64,000 bases of DNA from Halorubrum trapanicum (GTDB lineage Archaea; Halobacteriota; Halobacteria; Halobacteriales; Haloferacaceae). Shown here one piece after another: positions 42,761 through 52,976 of the stretch. The number at the start of each line of letters is the position of its first letter. Within the stretch, counting starts at the first letter, position 1. The notes under the pieces are model-generated. The model was given only the letters and a program-made list of their open reading frames with translations, was not told the DNA's origin and made no database searches. Where the stretch lies: NCBI RefSeq assembly GCF_002355655.1, contig NZ_AP017569.1:806001-870000 (forward strand), in the 5' to 3' direction. Position numbers and translations under genes: made by a program.

Positions 42761-43450
42761 ATGGACGGAGACCGACGCCGCGACGCCGACGCCGGCTCCG
42801 AGGCGGACGTCGGTGACGCGGAACACGACGAGGATCTGGCCGACAGGTTGGAGGCGGTCGAGGACCGACTGACGGAGCTGGTCCGCGACGGCCGGTTCAA
42901 CGCGATCGTCGCGTGGGCGACGATCGCGGTCCTGGCGGGGATCCTCGTCGAGAGCGCGCTGGAGTACGACCTCCTCTCGGCGGCGATCGTCGTCGGGCTC
43001 GGCGCGGTCGTGCTCGCGCCGACCGCGGCGGCGCGCGACTGGCGGGCGATGCTCCCGGCCGAACTGGTCGGCCTCGCGCTGCTGCCGGTCCTCGTGCGCG
43101 CGGTCTTCGGCGGCGAACTGGGGACGTTCGCGACGTACGTCGCCATCGCGGCGCTGGCGCTCGTGATCGCCGTCGACCTCCACATGTTCACGTCGCTGCG
43201 GCTCACGCACTGGTTCGCGGTCGCGTTCGTCGTGATGGCGACGCTGGCGACGGCGGCGGTGTGGACGGTGCTGCGGTGGAACCTCGACCGGCGCGTCGGC
43301 ACCGAGTTCCTGACGACGAACGACGCGCTGATGATCGAGTGGATCTACGTCACGCTGGCTGGGCTCGCGGCCGGGCTCCTCTTCGACGGGTACTTCCGGG
43401 GGCGCGGACGCCGCCTCCGTCGCGTCATCCGGCGGGTGATCCGCCGATGA
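42761..43450 (+). CDS. Multi-pass membrane protein
   Basis: 229 aa from ATG 42761. An acidic N-terminus (DADAGSEADVGDAEHDEDLADRLEAVEDRL) that may be a short coiled coil precedes about six helices (about 48-63, 69-90, 97-113, 120-140, 145-167, 190-209). The C-terminus is strongly basic (RGRGRRLRRVIRRVIRR). No family recognised beyond general resemblance to haloarchaeal membrane proteins. The next gene overlaps its stop (ATGA), so they are coupled. Confidence 0.7.
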   Translation: MDGDRRRDADAGSEADVGDAEHDEDLADRLEAVEDRLTELVRDGRFNAIVAWATIAVLAGILVESALEYDLLSAAIVVGLGAVVLAPTAAARDWRAMLPAELVGLALLPVLVRAVFGGELGTFATYVAIAALALVIAVDLHMFTSLRLTHWFAVAFVVMATLATAAVWTVLRWNLDRRVGTEFLTTNDALMIEWIYVTLAGLAAGLLFDGYFRGRGRRLRRVIRRVIRR

Positions 43451-44082
43451 CGCTGCTCCCGCGCCCCTCCATCCGGTCGCAGCGGCGCCTCACGGGCGCG
43501 ATGCAGGTCCTCCTCGTCGGCATCGTCGCCTACGGCTTCCTCGCGGGCGAGGGGAAGGCGATAAGCAACGGGATCATCGCCTTCCTCGTCACGCTGGTCC
43601 CGGCGGCGCTCGAACGGCGGTACGACCTGCCCCTCGACCCGTGGCTCGCCCTGTGGATCACGATGGCGGTGTTCCTCCACACCGTCGGGTCCGCCGGGTT
43701 CTACGCCCGCGTCGAGTGGTGGGACCACATGACGCACGCGCTGTCGGCCTCGCTGGTCGCCGCGGTCGGGTACACGACGATCCGGGCCGTCGACCTCCAC
43801 AGCGACGGGATCCGCATCCCCGCGCGGTTCGCGTTCGTCTTCATCGTCGTCGTCGTGCTCGCGTTCGGCGTGCTCTGGGAGCTGTTCGAGTTCGGGCTCG
43901 ACATCGTCGCGACCGAGACGGGCATCGACATGCCGCTCGCGCAGCACGGCCTCGACGACACCGTGCTCGACCTGACGTACAACACCGCGGGCGCGGTCCT
44001 CGTCGGCCTCTTCGGACAGGCGCACCTCACCGGCGTCGCGGAACTGGTCCGGGACCGGCTGCTCGGGAGCGCGCCCGAGTAG
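43447..44082 (+). CDS. DUF2238/YjdF-like membrane protein
   Basis: 211 aa from ATG 43447, overlapping the previous stop by 4 bp. Features recalling the YjdF/DUF2238 family are RVEWWDHMTHALSASLVAAVGY, FAFVFIVVVVLAFGVLWELFEFGLD and LDDTVLDLTYNTAGAVLVGLFG: conserved His, Trp-Glu and Asp residues within helices that suggest a metal or ligand site. About six helices. Function unknown; paired with the previous membrane protein. Confidence 0.75.
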   Translation: MTLLPRPSIRSQRRLTGAMQVLLVGIVAYGFLAGEGKAISNGIIAFLVTLVPAALERRYDLPLDPWLALWITMAVFLHTVGSAGFYARVEWWDHMTHALSASLVAAVGYTTIRAVDLHSDGIRIPARFAFVFIVVVVLAFGVLWELFEFGLDIVATETGIDMPLAQHGLDDTVLDLTYNTAGAVLVGLFGQAHLTGVAELVRDRLLGSAPE

Positions 44083-44121
44083 CGACGACGGGAGTGGGCC
44101 GGGCCAAGCCGCCCCGGCCCC

Positions 44122-45306
44122 TCAGTTCAGACAGGCCGCCACGACCCGCAGCGCGGCCTCGCCGCGCACCTCGTTCGCGAGGAGGGGAACTCGTTTCACG
44201 TCGCGCCCGCGGAACAGGTCGGTGGCCTCGCGGAGCGCGTTCTGTTGGACCTCCCAGCGTCGCGCGCAGAACTCGCAGGTGTCGGGGTTCGGCTCGACGA
44301 CCCAGTCGGGGTCGATCCCGCTGTCCCCGCCGGTCACGTCGCCGACGCCCTCCATCACGCGGTTGACGATCAGCGTGTTCACCGGAATCCCGAACTCGTC
44401 GAGTCGGGCGACGAGCCGCTCGGACTCGACGACGCTCATCTCCTCGGGGATCATCACGACGCGGAAGTCGGTCTTCGCGGGGTCGCGCAGGACGGCCCGC
44501 AGGCGTTCGATGCGCTCGCGGAGCTCCTCCAGGTCGGCCGAGGGGTCGGGGTCGTCGTCGCCCCCGCCGAACATCCCCTTGATCCCGTCCATCATGCCGG
44601 AGAAGCGCTGGCGGAGCTTCATCACGCGGCCGAGCATCGAGTCCATGATCTCCGGCAGCTGGAGCAGCCGGAGGGTGTGGCCCGTCGGGGCGGTGTCGAC
44701 GACGACGCGGTCGAACCGGGGGTCGTCGAGGTACTCCAGCAGCTGGCGCATCGCCGCCGCCTCGTCGGCGCCGGGCATCGTCCCGCCGAGGAGGCCGCCG
44801 AGCCCCTCGCCGCCCTCGCCCGCCGCCCCGGCGTCGGCGCCGCCCGCGCCGCCCATCGGCCCGTCGCCGCCCATCCCGCCCATCGCGTCGCCCATCTCTC
44901 CGAGCCCGCCGAGGGGGTCGCCGTCGGCGCCGAACATCCCCTCGTCCATCGCGGCGTCGGGGTCTATCTCGGCGGCGTAGAGGGGCACGTCCTCGCGGAT
45001 GCGCGCCGGCTCGGCGGGGATGTCGGTTTCATAGGTGTCGGACAGCGAGTGCGCCGGGTCCGTGGAGACGACGAGCGTGCGGACGCCGCCCGCGGCCGAG
45101 GCGAGCCCCGTCGCGGCCGCCATCGTCGTCTTCCCGACGCCGCCCTTCCCGCCGTACAGCACGTAGTCGGGCGCGTCGACGCCCGCCGGGAGGTCGGCGA
45201 GGTCCTCGTCGACAGCGAGGGATTCGTCGTCTTCCGCCGGCTCGACGGCGGTCTCGTCTTCGGGCTCGTCGACCCGGTCGACGGGTTCGACGTCGATGTC
45301 GTCCAT
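44122..45306 (-). CDS. ArsA/Get3 family ATPase
   Basis: 394 aa from ATG 45306. After an acidic N-terminus (about 48 residues) comes the deviant Walker A YGGKGGVGKTTMAAA, then STDPAHSLSDTY (switch I) and VVVDTAPTGHTLRLLQLP (switch II). The CxxC motif of Get3 dimers appears as DTCEFCARRW. A Gly/Met/Ala-rich insert (about 133-178) occupies part of the helical client-binding region. Get3 homologues deliver tail-anchored membrane proteins; an arsenite pump role is less likely because no ArsB is nearby and the Get3 CxxC is present. Confidence 0.87.
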   Translation of the reverse strand: MDDIDVEPVDRVDEPEDETAVEPAEDDESLAVDEDLADLPAGVDAPDYVLYGGKGGVGKTTMAAATGLASAAGGVRTLVVSTDPAHSLSDTYETDIPAEPARIREDVPLYAAEIDPDAAMDEGMFGADGDPLGGLGEMGDAMGGMGGDGPMGGAGGADAGAAGEGGEGLGGLLGGTMPGADEAAAMRQLLEYLDDPRFDRVVVDTAPTGHTLRLLQLPEIMDSMLGRVMKLRQRFSGMMDGIKGMFGGGDDDPDPSADLEELRERIERLRAVLRDPAKTDFRVVMIPEEMSVVESERLVARLDEFGIPVNTLIVNRVMEGVGDVTGGDSGIDPDWVVEPNPDTCEFCARRWEVQQNALREATDLFRGRDVKRVPLLANEVRGEAALRVVAACLN

Positions 45307-45403
45307 GGTAGCGTGTCGTTCCGGCGGGCTTGTGTACCCGTCGGTCCCGATAAGCTATCGACGTCGTTTCCGCGGCGAACTCACTCGAATAACCATTCAA
45401 TTA

Positions 45404-45574
45404 TTTATAAATAGTTGAGTACGGAGCGACGGCGAGCGCTCCCAGAGGCTCAGTCTCTCACTTATAAATAGTCGATCGCGGATCGGCAGAGAACACTGCC
45501 AAATCCCTAGCAACCAATTTATAAATGGTCGAGTACGGATCGACAGCGAACACCTCCAAAGCCCCAGTCGCGAG
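45404..45574 (+). repeat. Element B: 57-bp tandem unit array
   Basis: Three units start at 45404, 45461 and 45518, each exactly 57 bp and opening with YTTATAAAT followed by a GTCGA- or GTTGA-like tetramer. The third ends CCAAAGCCCCAGTCGC and continues into the block. The array starts 98 bp beyond the Get3-like gene's start codon, in the divergent or leader region of that gene. Confidence 0.88.
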
Positions 45575-45831
45575 GGCGGCGCACGCTCGCTGCGCTCCTC
45601 GTCACTCGCTTCGCTCGTTCCTGCGGTGCTTACGTCGCCTGCGCCGCCCTCGCGACTGCCCCTTTGAGTCCCGCCCCGCACCGCACAGCAACCGCGCCTC
45701 ACGCCTCCCCAGCCTCGTCGGTCGCCCTCCGCGTTGCTCCGGGCGACCGACTCCCTCGCGCGTGCTCCTCGCGGCCGCCGGGGGCGGCCGCTCGCAGGCA
45801 CGCGCCGCCGCACCGCCGTTTATTTATAAAG
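45567..45831 (+). other. Element B: structured terminal block (inverted repeats)
   Basis: Stem 1 (17 bp) is 45567-45583 with 45640-45656, identical in sequence to element A. Stem 2 is 45717-45727 with 45741-45751 (11 bp, GTCGGTCGCCC), and hairpin 3 is 45771-45791 (9-bp arms). The block ends TTTATAAAG at 45823-45831, only three bases from the aroA stop codon. Together with the array this fills 45307-45833, which holds no credible gene. Confidence 0.82.
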
Positions 45832-45833
45832 GA

Positions 45834-47219
45834 TTATTCGATCGCACCGTCGCGCTCGACGTCCATCCCGAGGTCGGCCATCGCGTCGAAGAAGCCGGGG
45901 AACGAGACGTCGACGTGTTCGGCGCCGCGGACGGTCGTCGTGCCCTCGACGGCGAGCGCGGCGACGGACAGCGCCATCGCGATCCGGTGGTCGGCGCGGC
46001 CGTCGACGGTGGCTCCCTTGAGATCGCTCTCCGAGCCGTGGACCGTGAGGGCGTCGGGTTCTTCGGTCGTCTCCGCGCCCATCTTTCCGAGCTCCTCGGC
46101 CATCGCCGAGACGCGGTCGGTCTCCTTGTAGCGGACGTGCTCGCAGTTCTCGATCCGCGTGTCGCCGTCCGCGACCGCGCCGAGCGCGGCGATCGTCGGG
46201 AGCAGGTCCGGCGTGTCGCCCACGTCGACGGTCACGCCGGAGAGGTCGGCACGCTCGACCGCTATCTCGCCGGCCTCGCGGTCCCAGTCGACGGGCGCGC
46301 CCATCTCTTCGACGATATCGACGATGGCGGCGTCGCCCTGTGCGCTCGGCCGCGCGCCCGCGATCCGGAGCGGCTCGTCGGGCGCGGCCGCGACCGCGCC
46401 AGCGGCGAGCAGGTACGAGATGGACGAGAAGTCGCCCGGCACGGCGTAGCTGCCGCCCGCGGGCTCGTAGGTCTGCCCGCCCGGGACCGAGAAACCCGCG
46501 GCGCCCGCGGCGCCGTCGAGGGAATCGCCGGCCTCGTCTATCGGCGTCACCTCGACGCCGAAGTCGGCGAGCAGTTCGAGCGTGATGTCGACGTACGGCG
46601 CCGACTTGAGCTCGGTCGTGAGCTCGACCTCGACCCCCTCGTCGGTGACCGCGCCGGCCATCAGCAGCGCGGTGACGTACTGCGAGGAGACGTCGCCAGG
46701 GATGGCGACCGCGCCGCCTTCGAGCGGGCCGGTAACGACGAGCGGCGCCTGTCCGTTGCCGCGGGTCGACTCCGCGCGCACGCCGAGGTCGGCGAGCGCG
46801 TCGAGGAGCGGGCCCTGCGGCCGCGATCGGAGAGAGCCGTCGCCGGTGAGGACGGTCGTGCCGTCCGCGAGCGCGGCCGCGGCGGTGACGAGCCGCATCG
46901 TCGTCCCCGAGTTCGCGCAGTCGATCACGTCGTCGGGCACTTCGGGGCGGCCGTCGAACCCCTCGACCGCGAGCGCGTCGGCGTCGCTCGGGATCTCGGC
47001 CGCGCCGTCGCCGCCGCGCTCGCTCCCGGCCGGCGCGACCGACCCGCCGAACGCGGTCACCGCGCGGGCGGTCGCCCGCGTGTCGGCGGAGACCAGCGGC
47101 GACTCGACGGTCGCGCCGTCGCTGTAGCCGGCCGCGAGCAGCGCGCGGTGAGTGTAGCTCTTCGACGGCGGCGCGCGGGCGGTCCCTCGGAGCTCCGAGC
47201 GCGTGACGTGAACGTCCAT
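45834..47219 (-). CDS. aroA: 3-Phosphoshikimate 1-carboxyvinyltransferase (EPSP synthase)
   Basis: 461 aa from ATG 47219 ([20 protein letters not shown]). EPSP synthase landmarks are [105 protein letters not shown] and [17 protein letters not shown]. It joins PEP to shikimate-3-phosphate on the way to chorismate. Length is slightly above average because of a small acidic insert near residues 66-90. Element B abuts its 3' end. Confidence 0.95.
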   Translation of the reverse strand: MDVHVTRSELRGTARAPPSKSYTHRALLAAGYSDGATVESPLVSADTRATARAVTAFGGSVAPAGSERGGDGAAEIPSDADALAVEGFDGRPEVPDDVIDCANSGTTMRLVTAAAALADGTTVLTGDGSLRSRPQGPLLDALADLGVRAESTRGNGQAPLVVTGPLEGGAVAIPGDVSSQYVTALLMAGAVTDEGVEVELTTELKSAPYVDITLELLADFGVEVTPIDEAGDSLDGAAGAAGFSVPGGQTYEPAGGSYAVPGDFSSISYLLAAGAVAAAPDEPLRIAGARPSAQGDAAIVDIVEEMGAPVDWDREAGEIAVERADLSGVTVDVGDTPDLLPTIAALGAVADGDTRIENCEHVRYKETDRVSAMAEELGKMGAETTEEPDALTVHGSESDLKGATVDGRADHRIAMALSVAALAVEGTTTVRGAEHVDVSFPGFFDAMADLGMDVERDGAIE

Positions 47220-47363
47220 ACCCCACTCTGCCGGCCGGGGCGACAAGTCGGTACCGACCGCGGCACGATTGCGGCCGGGACGGCTCAGCGGGCGACACGT
47301 CCCGGACCCCCACCGCGGCGCCGCGGCACACCCTTTATACCATCGGGAGCGCTAGCGTCGCGT

Positions 47364-47900
47364 ATGCCCCAGTGTGAGATGTGCGGCGCCGAGGAGGCCT
47401 CGCTGACGACGACGAAGGTCGAAGGCGCCGAGCTGGAGCTCTGTAGCTCGTGTACGGACTTCGGCACCGAGGTCCGCGACGAGTCGACGAGCTCCGGCGG
47501 CGGCAAGTACTCCACCAGCTCCAGCACCGGGAAGTCGTCCTCGTCGTCCGGCTCGTCCGGCTCGTCGAGCGGGTCCGGGAGCTCCGGCGGGTCGACCCGC
47601 CCCCGCGACATGTTCGACGACATGGACGAGATCGCCACCGACTACGACGAGCGGATCCGCGAGGCGCGGGAGTCGCGTGGCGTGAGCCAGGAGGAGCTGG
47701 CCGACCAGCTCAACGAGAAGGCGAGTCTCATCCGGAAGCTCGAACGCAGCGACACGCTCCCGACCGACGAGGTCCAGCGCAAGCTCGAACGCGCGCTCGA
47801 CATCTCCTTAGTCGAGGGGCAGTCGTCCGACGACGCCGACTGGGAGACGAACGACGCGGGCACGATGACGCTCGGCGACGTCGTCAAGCGGAAGGATTAG
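47364..47900 (+). CDS. Multiprotein bridging factor aMBF1
   Basis: 178 aa from ATG 47364. The N-terminal zinc ribbon has Cys4, Cys7, Cys27 and Cys30 (CEMC...CSSC). The C-terminal Cro/C1-type HTH (about 96-150) reads ERIREARESRGVSQEELADQLNEKASLIRKLERSDTLPTDEVQRKLERALDISL. Archaeal MBF1 contacts the basal transcription and translation machinery. The linker between (about 45-75) is an unusually long Ser/Gly tract with no predicted fold. Divergent from aroA. Confidence 0.9.
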   Translation: MPQCEMCGAEEASLTTTKVEGAELELCSSCTDFGTEVRDESTSSGGGKYSTSSSTGKSSSSSGSSGSSSGSGSSGGSTRPRDMFDDMDEIATDYDERIREARESRGVSQEELADQLNEKASLIRKLERSDTLPTDEVQRKLERALDISLVEGQSSDDADWETNDAGTMTLGDVVKRKD

Positions 47901-47978
47901 CCACCGGGCCGTCGCCCGCGCTCTCTTTCCGACGTACCGCCGAGTTCCGACGAGCGGATCGGCGGACGTTCGCGGCGG

Positions 47979-48758
47979 TCACGCCGTCGCGCCGCCCTCG
48001 TCCGTCTGCTCCGACCCCCCGTACCGCTCGGTGAGGTAGTCGATGATGTAGTCGACCGTCTCGGGGTCGTAGCTCCAGAACCCGTAGAACTCGCCGGGCG
48101 CGCGCTCCTCGGCGAGCAGCGCGCACTTCGCGTCCTCGTAGCCGCCGCCGTCGTACGCGACGAACCACGTCTCGCGGATCTCTGCGGTCTCGCCGACGTG
48201 GACCGTGTAGTGTTCGACGTCGGGCGCCTCCCCCTCGTCGGCGGCGTACGCGTGGACGTCGAGCCGCTCCTTCTCGCCGAGCAGGTCGTAGGTGTCCGCC
48301 TCGCCGGTGAGCACGTCGAGCGTCTGGAACCCCGCGTGGAGCGCCCCGTCGCCGACCCGCCAGGCGCGGTCCTCGATCTCCCGCGACGCGGCGACCATGT
48401 CCTCGCGCGAGTAGGAGGTGAACATCGTCTCGTCGAGGTGGTCCAACACCGGCCGCCCGACGCGGTCCCCGCCTCCGCCCGCGACTCCCGGAGCGTCGCC
48501 CCCGCCCCTCGTGTCCTCCGATCCGTCCCCGCCGGGCCGCGACAACAGGTCGTCGACGGTCGCGGCCGTGACGAACTCTCCGTCCCGCGCCAGCACGGCG
48601 AACTCCTCTGGCCCGGAGGCGGTCTGGTCGTCGACGATCCGGACGTTGCGGTCGGCGAAGTGCTCCCGGAGTTCGTCCGTCACCGCCGGGTCGGCGTTGA
48701 ACACGGTTAGCGTGGCCTCGTGCGCCTCCACGCCAGCGATGAGCTCGATGAGGGACAT
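47979..48758 (-). CDS. DICT sensory-domain protein
   Basis: 259 aa from ATG 48758. The first part (about 1-75) is an alpha/beta domain (SLIELIAGVEAHEATLTVFNADPAV). The segment MFTSYSREDMVAASREIEDRAWRVGDGALHAGFQ looks like a DICT domain, a sensor module found in cyanobacterial and archaeal signalling proteins and often linked to light responses. There is no output kinase or cyclase domain, so it may work as a stand-alone sensor or partner. Gly-rich insert at about 75-100. Confidence 0.75.
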   Translation of the reverse strand: MSLIELIAGVEAHEATLTVFNADPAVTDELREHFADRNVRIVDDQTASGPEEFAVLARDGEFVTAATVDDLLSRPGGDGSEDTRGGGDAPGVAGGGGDRVGRPVLDHLDETMFTSYSREDMVAASREIEDRAWRVGDGALHAGFQTLDVLTGEADTYDLLGEKERLDVHAYAADEGEAPDVEHYTVHVGETAEIRETWFVAYDGGGYEDAKCALLAEERAPGEFYGFWSYDPETVDYIIDYLTERYGGSEQTDEGGATA

Positions 48759-48901
48759 CCCTTGCCCGGACCCACAGCATCGGGGTATAAGGTCGTTTCT
48801 GCTCTCGGGACCGAGAAGGACCCTCCGGAACCGGTACCGGGGGACGTGCCGAGCGAGCGCGAAGCACGAACCTATTTGCGCCGCGCCACCCGAGTGGGCG
48901 T

Positions 48902-49546
48902 ATGTTCATCCTGGTGAACCTCAAGGCGTACCCGTGCGACCCGATCGAGGTAGCGACCGCGGCCCGCGACGTCGCCGAGGCGTCCGGCGCGCGGATCGCC
49001 GTCTCGCCGCAGGCGGCCGACGTCGCCCGCGTCGCAGACACCGGCGTCGAGACGTGGGCCCAGCACGTCTCGCCGAACGCGCACGGCTCGCACACCGGCT
49101 CAACCTTGGCCGAGGCCGTCGCCGACAACGGCGCCGAGGGCACGCTGATCAACCACTCGGAGAACCGGCTGAAGCTCGCCGACGTCGACGGCTCCGTGCG
49201 CGCCGCCGAGCGCGCGAACCTGGAGACGATCGTCTGCGCGAACAACCCCGCGCAGGTCGGCGCCGCCGCCGCGCTCGGCCCCGACGCGGTCGCCGTCGAG
49301 CCTCCCGAACTCATCGGCGGTGACATCTCCGTCGCGACCGCGGACCCGGGGATCGTCGAGGACGCGGTCGCGGCCGCCGAGGCCGTCGACCCCGCGGTCG
49401 ACGTGTTCTGCGGCGCCGGCGTCTCGACCGGCGAGGACGTGTCGACCGCCGGCGAACTCGGCGCCGCCGGCGTCCTGCTGGCCTCCGGCGTCGCGAAGGC
49501 GGACGACCCCGAGGCCGTGCTCGAGGACCTCGTGAGCGGGATCTGA
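48902..49546 (+). CDS. tpiA: Triosephosphate isomerase
   Basis: 214 aa from ATG 48902, the short tetrameric archaeal form. Active-site residues visible are Asn6/Lys8 (VNLKAY), the electrophilic His85 in INHSENR and the general base Glu133 in VEPPELIG; the phosphate loop is in [11 protein letters not shown] and [14 protein letters not shown]. It interconverts dihydroxyacetone phosphate and glyceraldehyde-3-phosphate. Divergent from the DICT gene; no glycolytic neighbours here. Confidence 0.95.
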   Translation: MFILVNLKAYPCDPIEVATAARDVAEASGARIAVSPQAADVARVADTGVETWAQHVSPNAHGSHTGSTLAEAVADNGAEGTLINHSENRLKLADVDGSVRAAERANLETIVCANNPAQVGAAAALGPDAVAVEPPELIGGDISVATADPGIVEDAVAAAEAVDPAVDVFCGAGVSTGEDVSTAGELGAAGVLLASGVAKADDPEAVLEDLVSGI

Positions 49547-49745
49547 ATCTGCTGTCCGGGGCCTCAGCGACACGACTTCGGCGAAGTACGTCCGCGCCCG
49601 CACTCCAGAACCCTCCGCGACCGATTCCGAGGGGCGCTGCGTTTGCGGATCTGTATAAAGACACCGATGTGAGCGACTCACACGATCGAGAAATCGCACG
49701 ACAGCGGCGGGTTCTCTCGTTCCGGCGAATGGCAGCATCTAGTAA

Positions 49746-49752
49746 CCTTTAA
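49746..49752 (+). promoter_or_regulatory. TATA-like box for dnaK
   Basis: AACCTTTAACCG is centred about 23-25 nt before ATG 49772, which fits a leaderless dnaK transcript and supports ATG 49772 as the start rather than the in-frame ATG at 49781. Confidence 0.45.
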
Positions 49753-49771
49753 CCGAAACAAGCCGCTACCT

Positions 49772-51712
49772 ATGAGCAAGATGGCGAGCAACAAGATTCT
49801 CGGTATCGACCTCGGTACCACCAACTCCGCGTTCGCGGTGATGGAGGGCGACGAGCCCGAGATCATCGCCAACGCCGAGGGCGACCGAACCACTCCGTCG
49901 GTCGTCGCCTTCGCCGACGACGGCGAGCGCCTCGTCGGCAAGCCGGCGAAGAACCAGGCCGTCCAGAACCCCGACCGCACGATCCAGTCGATCAAGCGGC
50001 ACATGGGCGAGGACGGCTACACCGTCGAGATCGGCGACGAGGAGTACACGCCGGAGCAGGTCTCGGCGATGATCCTCCAGAAGATCAAACGCGACGCCGA
50101 GGAGTACCTCGGCGACGACGTCGAGAAGGCGGTGATCACCGTCCCCGCGTACTTCAACGACAAGCAGCGGCAGGCGACCAAAGACGCCGGCGAGATCGCC
50201 GGCTTCGAGGTCGAACGCATCGTCAACGAGCCGACCGCGGCCTCCATGGCGTACGGCCTGGACGACGAGTCCGACCAGACGGTCCTTGTGTACGACCTCG
50301 GGGGCGGGACGTTCGACGTGTCGGTCCTCGACCTGGGCGGCGGCGTCTACGAGGTCGTCGCCACGAACGGGGACAACGACCTCGGCGGCGACGACTGGGA
50401 CGAGGCGCTCATCGACCACCTCGCCGACGAGTTCCAGAACGACCATGGGATCGACCTCCGCGACGACCGGCAGGCGCTCCAGCGGCTGAAGGACGCCGCC
50501 GAGGAGGCGAAGATCGAGCTGTCGAACAAGAAGGAGACCACGGTCAACCTCCCCTTCGTCACCGCGACCGACAGCGGGCCGGTCCACCTCGAACAGTCAG
50601 TCACCCGCGCGACGTTCGAGAACCTCACGTCGGACCTCATCGAGCGCACCGTCGAGCCGACGGAGCAGGCGCTCTCCGACGCCGACTACTCGAAGTCCGA
50701 CATCGACGAGGTCATCCTCGTCGGCGGCTCCACCCGGATGCCGCAGGTCCAAGAGCAGGTCGAGGAGCTCGTCGGGCAGGAGCCGAAGAAGAACGTCAAC
50801 CCCGACGAGGCGGTCGCGCTCGGCGCGGCGGTCCAGGGCGGCGTGCTCTCCGGCGACGTCGACGACATCGTGCTGCTGGACGTCACCCCGCTCTCGCTGG
50901 GGATCGAGGTGAAGGGCGGCCTCTTCGAGCGGCTCATCGAGAAGAACACCACGATCCCCACAGAGGAGTCGAAGGTGTTCACCACGGCCGCGGACAACCA
51001 GACCTCCGTCAACGTCCGCGTCTTCCAGGGCGAACGCGAGATCGCCGAGGAGAACGAGCTGCTCGGCGCGTTCCAGCTCTCCGGCATCCCGCCGGCGCCC
51101 GCCGGAACCCCGCAGATCGAGGTCTCGTTCAACATCGACGAGAACGGCATCGTCAACGTCGAGGCCGAAGACCAGGGCTCGGGCAACGCCGAGTCGATCA
51201 CCATCGAGGGGGGCGTCGGCCTCTCCGACGAGGAGATCGACCAGATGCAGGAGGAAGCCGAGAAACACAAGGAGGAGGACGAGGCCCGCCGCGAGCGGAT
51301 CGAGGCCCGCAACGAGGCCGAGACGACGATCCAGCGCGCCGAGACCCTGCTCGAGGAGAACGAGGAAGAGCTCGACGACGACGAGCTCGTCGCCGACATC
51401 GAGGCGGCCATCGAGGACGTCGAGGACGTGCTCGAAGACGAGGACGCCGACACCGACGAGATCGAGTCCGCCACCGAGGCGCTCACCGAGGAGCTCCAAG
51501 AGATCGGCAAGCAGATGTACGAGGGCCAGGCCGCGCAGGCCGGTCCGGGCGGCGCCGGCGGCGCCGGTCCCGGCGGTATGGGCGGCATGGGCGGTGCCGG
51601 CGGTCCGGGCGGCGCGGCGGGCCCCGGCGGTGCCGGTCCCGGCGCCGACGCGGACGACGAGGAGTACGTCGACGCCGACTTCGAGGACGTGGACGACGAC
51701 GACGAGGAGTAA
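49772..51712 (+). CDS. dnaK: Molecular chaperone DnaK (Hsp70)
   Basis: 646 aa from ATG 49772. ATPase domain motifs are [35 protein letters not shown] and [19 protein letters not shown]; the substrate-binding domain begins around [14 protein letters not shown] and is followed by a helical lid rich in Glu/Asp. The C-terminal tail is a Gly/Met/Pro repeat ([20 protein letters not shown]) ending [15 protein letters not shown]. It folds and refolds proteins with DnaJ, encoded 82 bp downstream. No grpE is seen between tpiA and dnaK. Confidence 0.96.
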   Translation: MSKMASNKILGIDLGTTNSAFAVMEGDEPEIIANAEGDRTTPSVVAFADDGERLVGKPAKNQAVQNPDRTIQSIKRHMGEDGYTVEIGDEEYTPEQVSAMILQKIKRDAEEYLGDDVEKAVITVPAYFNDKQRQATKDAGEIAGFEVERIVNEPTAASMAYGLDDESDQTVLVYDLGGGTFDVSVLDLGGGVYEVVATNGDNDLGGDDWDEALIDHLADEFQNDHGIDLRDDRQALQRLKDAAEEAKIELSNKKETTVNLPFVTATDSGPVHLEQSVTRATFENLTSDLIERTVEPTEQALSDADYSKSDIDEVILVGGSTRMPQVQEQVEELVGQEPKKNVNPDEAVALGAAVQGGVLSGDVDDIVLLDVTPLSLGIEVKGGLFERLIEKNTTIPTEESKVFTTAADNQTSVNVRVFQGEREIAEENELLGAFQLSGIPPAPAGTPQIEVSFNIDENGIVNVEAEDQGSGNAESITIEGGVGLSDEEIDQMQEEAEKHKEEDEARRERIEARNEAETTIQRAETLLEENEEELDDDELVADIEAAIEDVEDVLEDEDADTDEIESATEALTEELQEIGKQMYEGQAAQAGPGGAGGAGPGGMGGMGGAGGPGGAAGPGGAGPGADADDEEYVDADFEDVDDDDEE

Positions 51713-51794
51713 CCCTCGCCGACCCGGCCTTCGACGCCTCGACCCCGCCGCTTAAATCGACCCGTCGATCAACACCACTCAACGAACGCAACGC

Positions 51795-52976
51795 ATGAGC
51801 GAAGATTTCTACGACGTCCTCGGCGTGTCGCGGGACGCCAGCGAGGAGGAGATACAGAAGGCGTACCGCAAGCAGGCCGCGAAACACCACCCCGACGTCA
51901 GCGACGACGAGAACGCCGAGGAGCGGTTCAAGAAGATCCAGAAGGCCAAGGAGGTTCTCACCGACGAGCAGAAGCGCCAGCAGTACGACCAGATGGGCCA
52001 CGACCGGTTCACCGAGGCCGACAAGCGCGGTGCGACCGGCGGTGGCGGCGGCCCCGGCGGCCCCGGCGGCCCCGGCGGCCCCTTCGGGGGCGCGGGCGGC
52101 GCGGGCGGCGCGGGAGGGTTCGAGGACATCTTCAACCAGTTCTTCGGCGGCGGTGGCGGTCGCGGCCGCGGCGGCGGTGGCGGCGGCAACCGCCCGCGAC
52201 AGGGGCGCGACCTCAAGACGGGGCTGACGATCGATCTCGAAGCGGCGTTCGAGGGCGCGACCAAGGAGGTCACGCTCACGCGGCCGACCACCTGCGCCAC
52301 CTGCGACGGCGCGGGGCATCCCCCGGACGCGGACGTGGAGACGTGCCCGCAGTGTAACGGTCGCGGACAGGTCCAGCAGGTCCAGCAGACGCCGCTCGGG
52401 CGCGTCCAGCAGACGTCGACGTGCCCTCGCTGCGAGGGCGAGGGAGAGCTGTACAGCGAGGACTGCGCCGACTGCGGCGGCGACGGCGTCGTCCGCGAGG
52501 AGGCGACGCTCTCCGTCGAGATCCCGGCCGGCATCCGTTCGGGGCAGAGCCTCCGGATGGAGCGCGAGGGCGCGCCCGGCGAGAACGGCGGCCCGAAGGG
52601 CGACCTGCTCATCGAGGTCGACGTCGACACCGGCGACCGGTTCGAGCGCGACGGCGACGACCTCCGCGTCAACGAGGCGGTCTCCTTCCCGCAGGCGGTC
52701 TTCGGCGACACCGTCGAGGTGGAGACGGTCGACGGCAGCGTCGAGATGGACGTCCCCGCCGGCACCCAGAGCGGCGAGACGTTCCGGCTTCAGGGGAAGG
52801 GGATGCCGCGGCTCCGTCGCCGCGGCCGCGGCGACCTCTACGTCCAGGTCGGGGTCGTCGTTCCCGAGTCGCTCAACGAGGAACAGCGCGAGGCGCTGGA
52901 GGCGTTCGCCGAGGCCGGCGGCGAGGACATCGACGTCGGCGGCGGCTTCTTCGAGAAGCTGAAGAGCTCCTTCTGA
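51795..52976 (+). CDS. dnaJ: Co-chaperone DnaJ (Hsp40)
   Basis: 393 aa from ATG 51795. J domain (about 3-70) with the HPD tripeptide in KHHPDVS; Gly-rich region with GGPGG and GRGRGG repeats (about 78-135); four CxxCxGxG zinc motifs [24 protein letters not shown] and CADCGGDG; then the substrate-binding beta domains, with [23 protein letters not shown]. It stimulates DnaK ATPase and hands over substrates. Same strand as dnaK with an 82-bp gap, probably co-regulated. Confidence 0.96.
   Translation: MSEDFYDVLGVSRDASEEEIQKAYRKQAAKHHPDVSDDENAEERFKKIQKAKEVLTDEQKRQQYDQMGHDRFTEADKRGATGGGGGPGGPGGPGGPFGGAGGAGGAGGFEDIFNQFFGGGGGRGRGGGGGGNRPRQGRDLKTGLTIDLEAAFEGATKEVTLTRPTTCATCDGAGHPPDADVETCPQCNGRGQVQQVQQTPLGRVQQTSTCPRCEGEGELYSEDCADCGGDGVVREEATLSVEIPAGIRSGQSLRMEREGAPGENGGPKGDLLIEVDVDTGDRFERDGDDLRVNEAVSFPQAVFGDTVEVETVDGSVEMDVPAGTQSGETFRLQGKGMPRLRRRGRGDLYVQVGVVVPESLNEEQREALEAFAEAGGEDIDVGGGFFEKLKSSF

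Noticed and set aside
45525-47900. A 791-residue plus-strand frame that appears to lead into aMBF1
   Set aside because: It crosses element B and antisense aroA; aMBF1 itself begins at ATG 47364 with the zinc ribbon.
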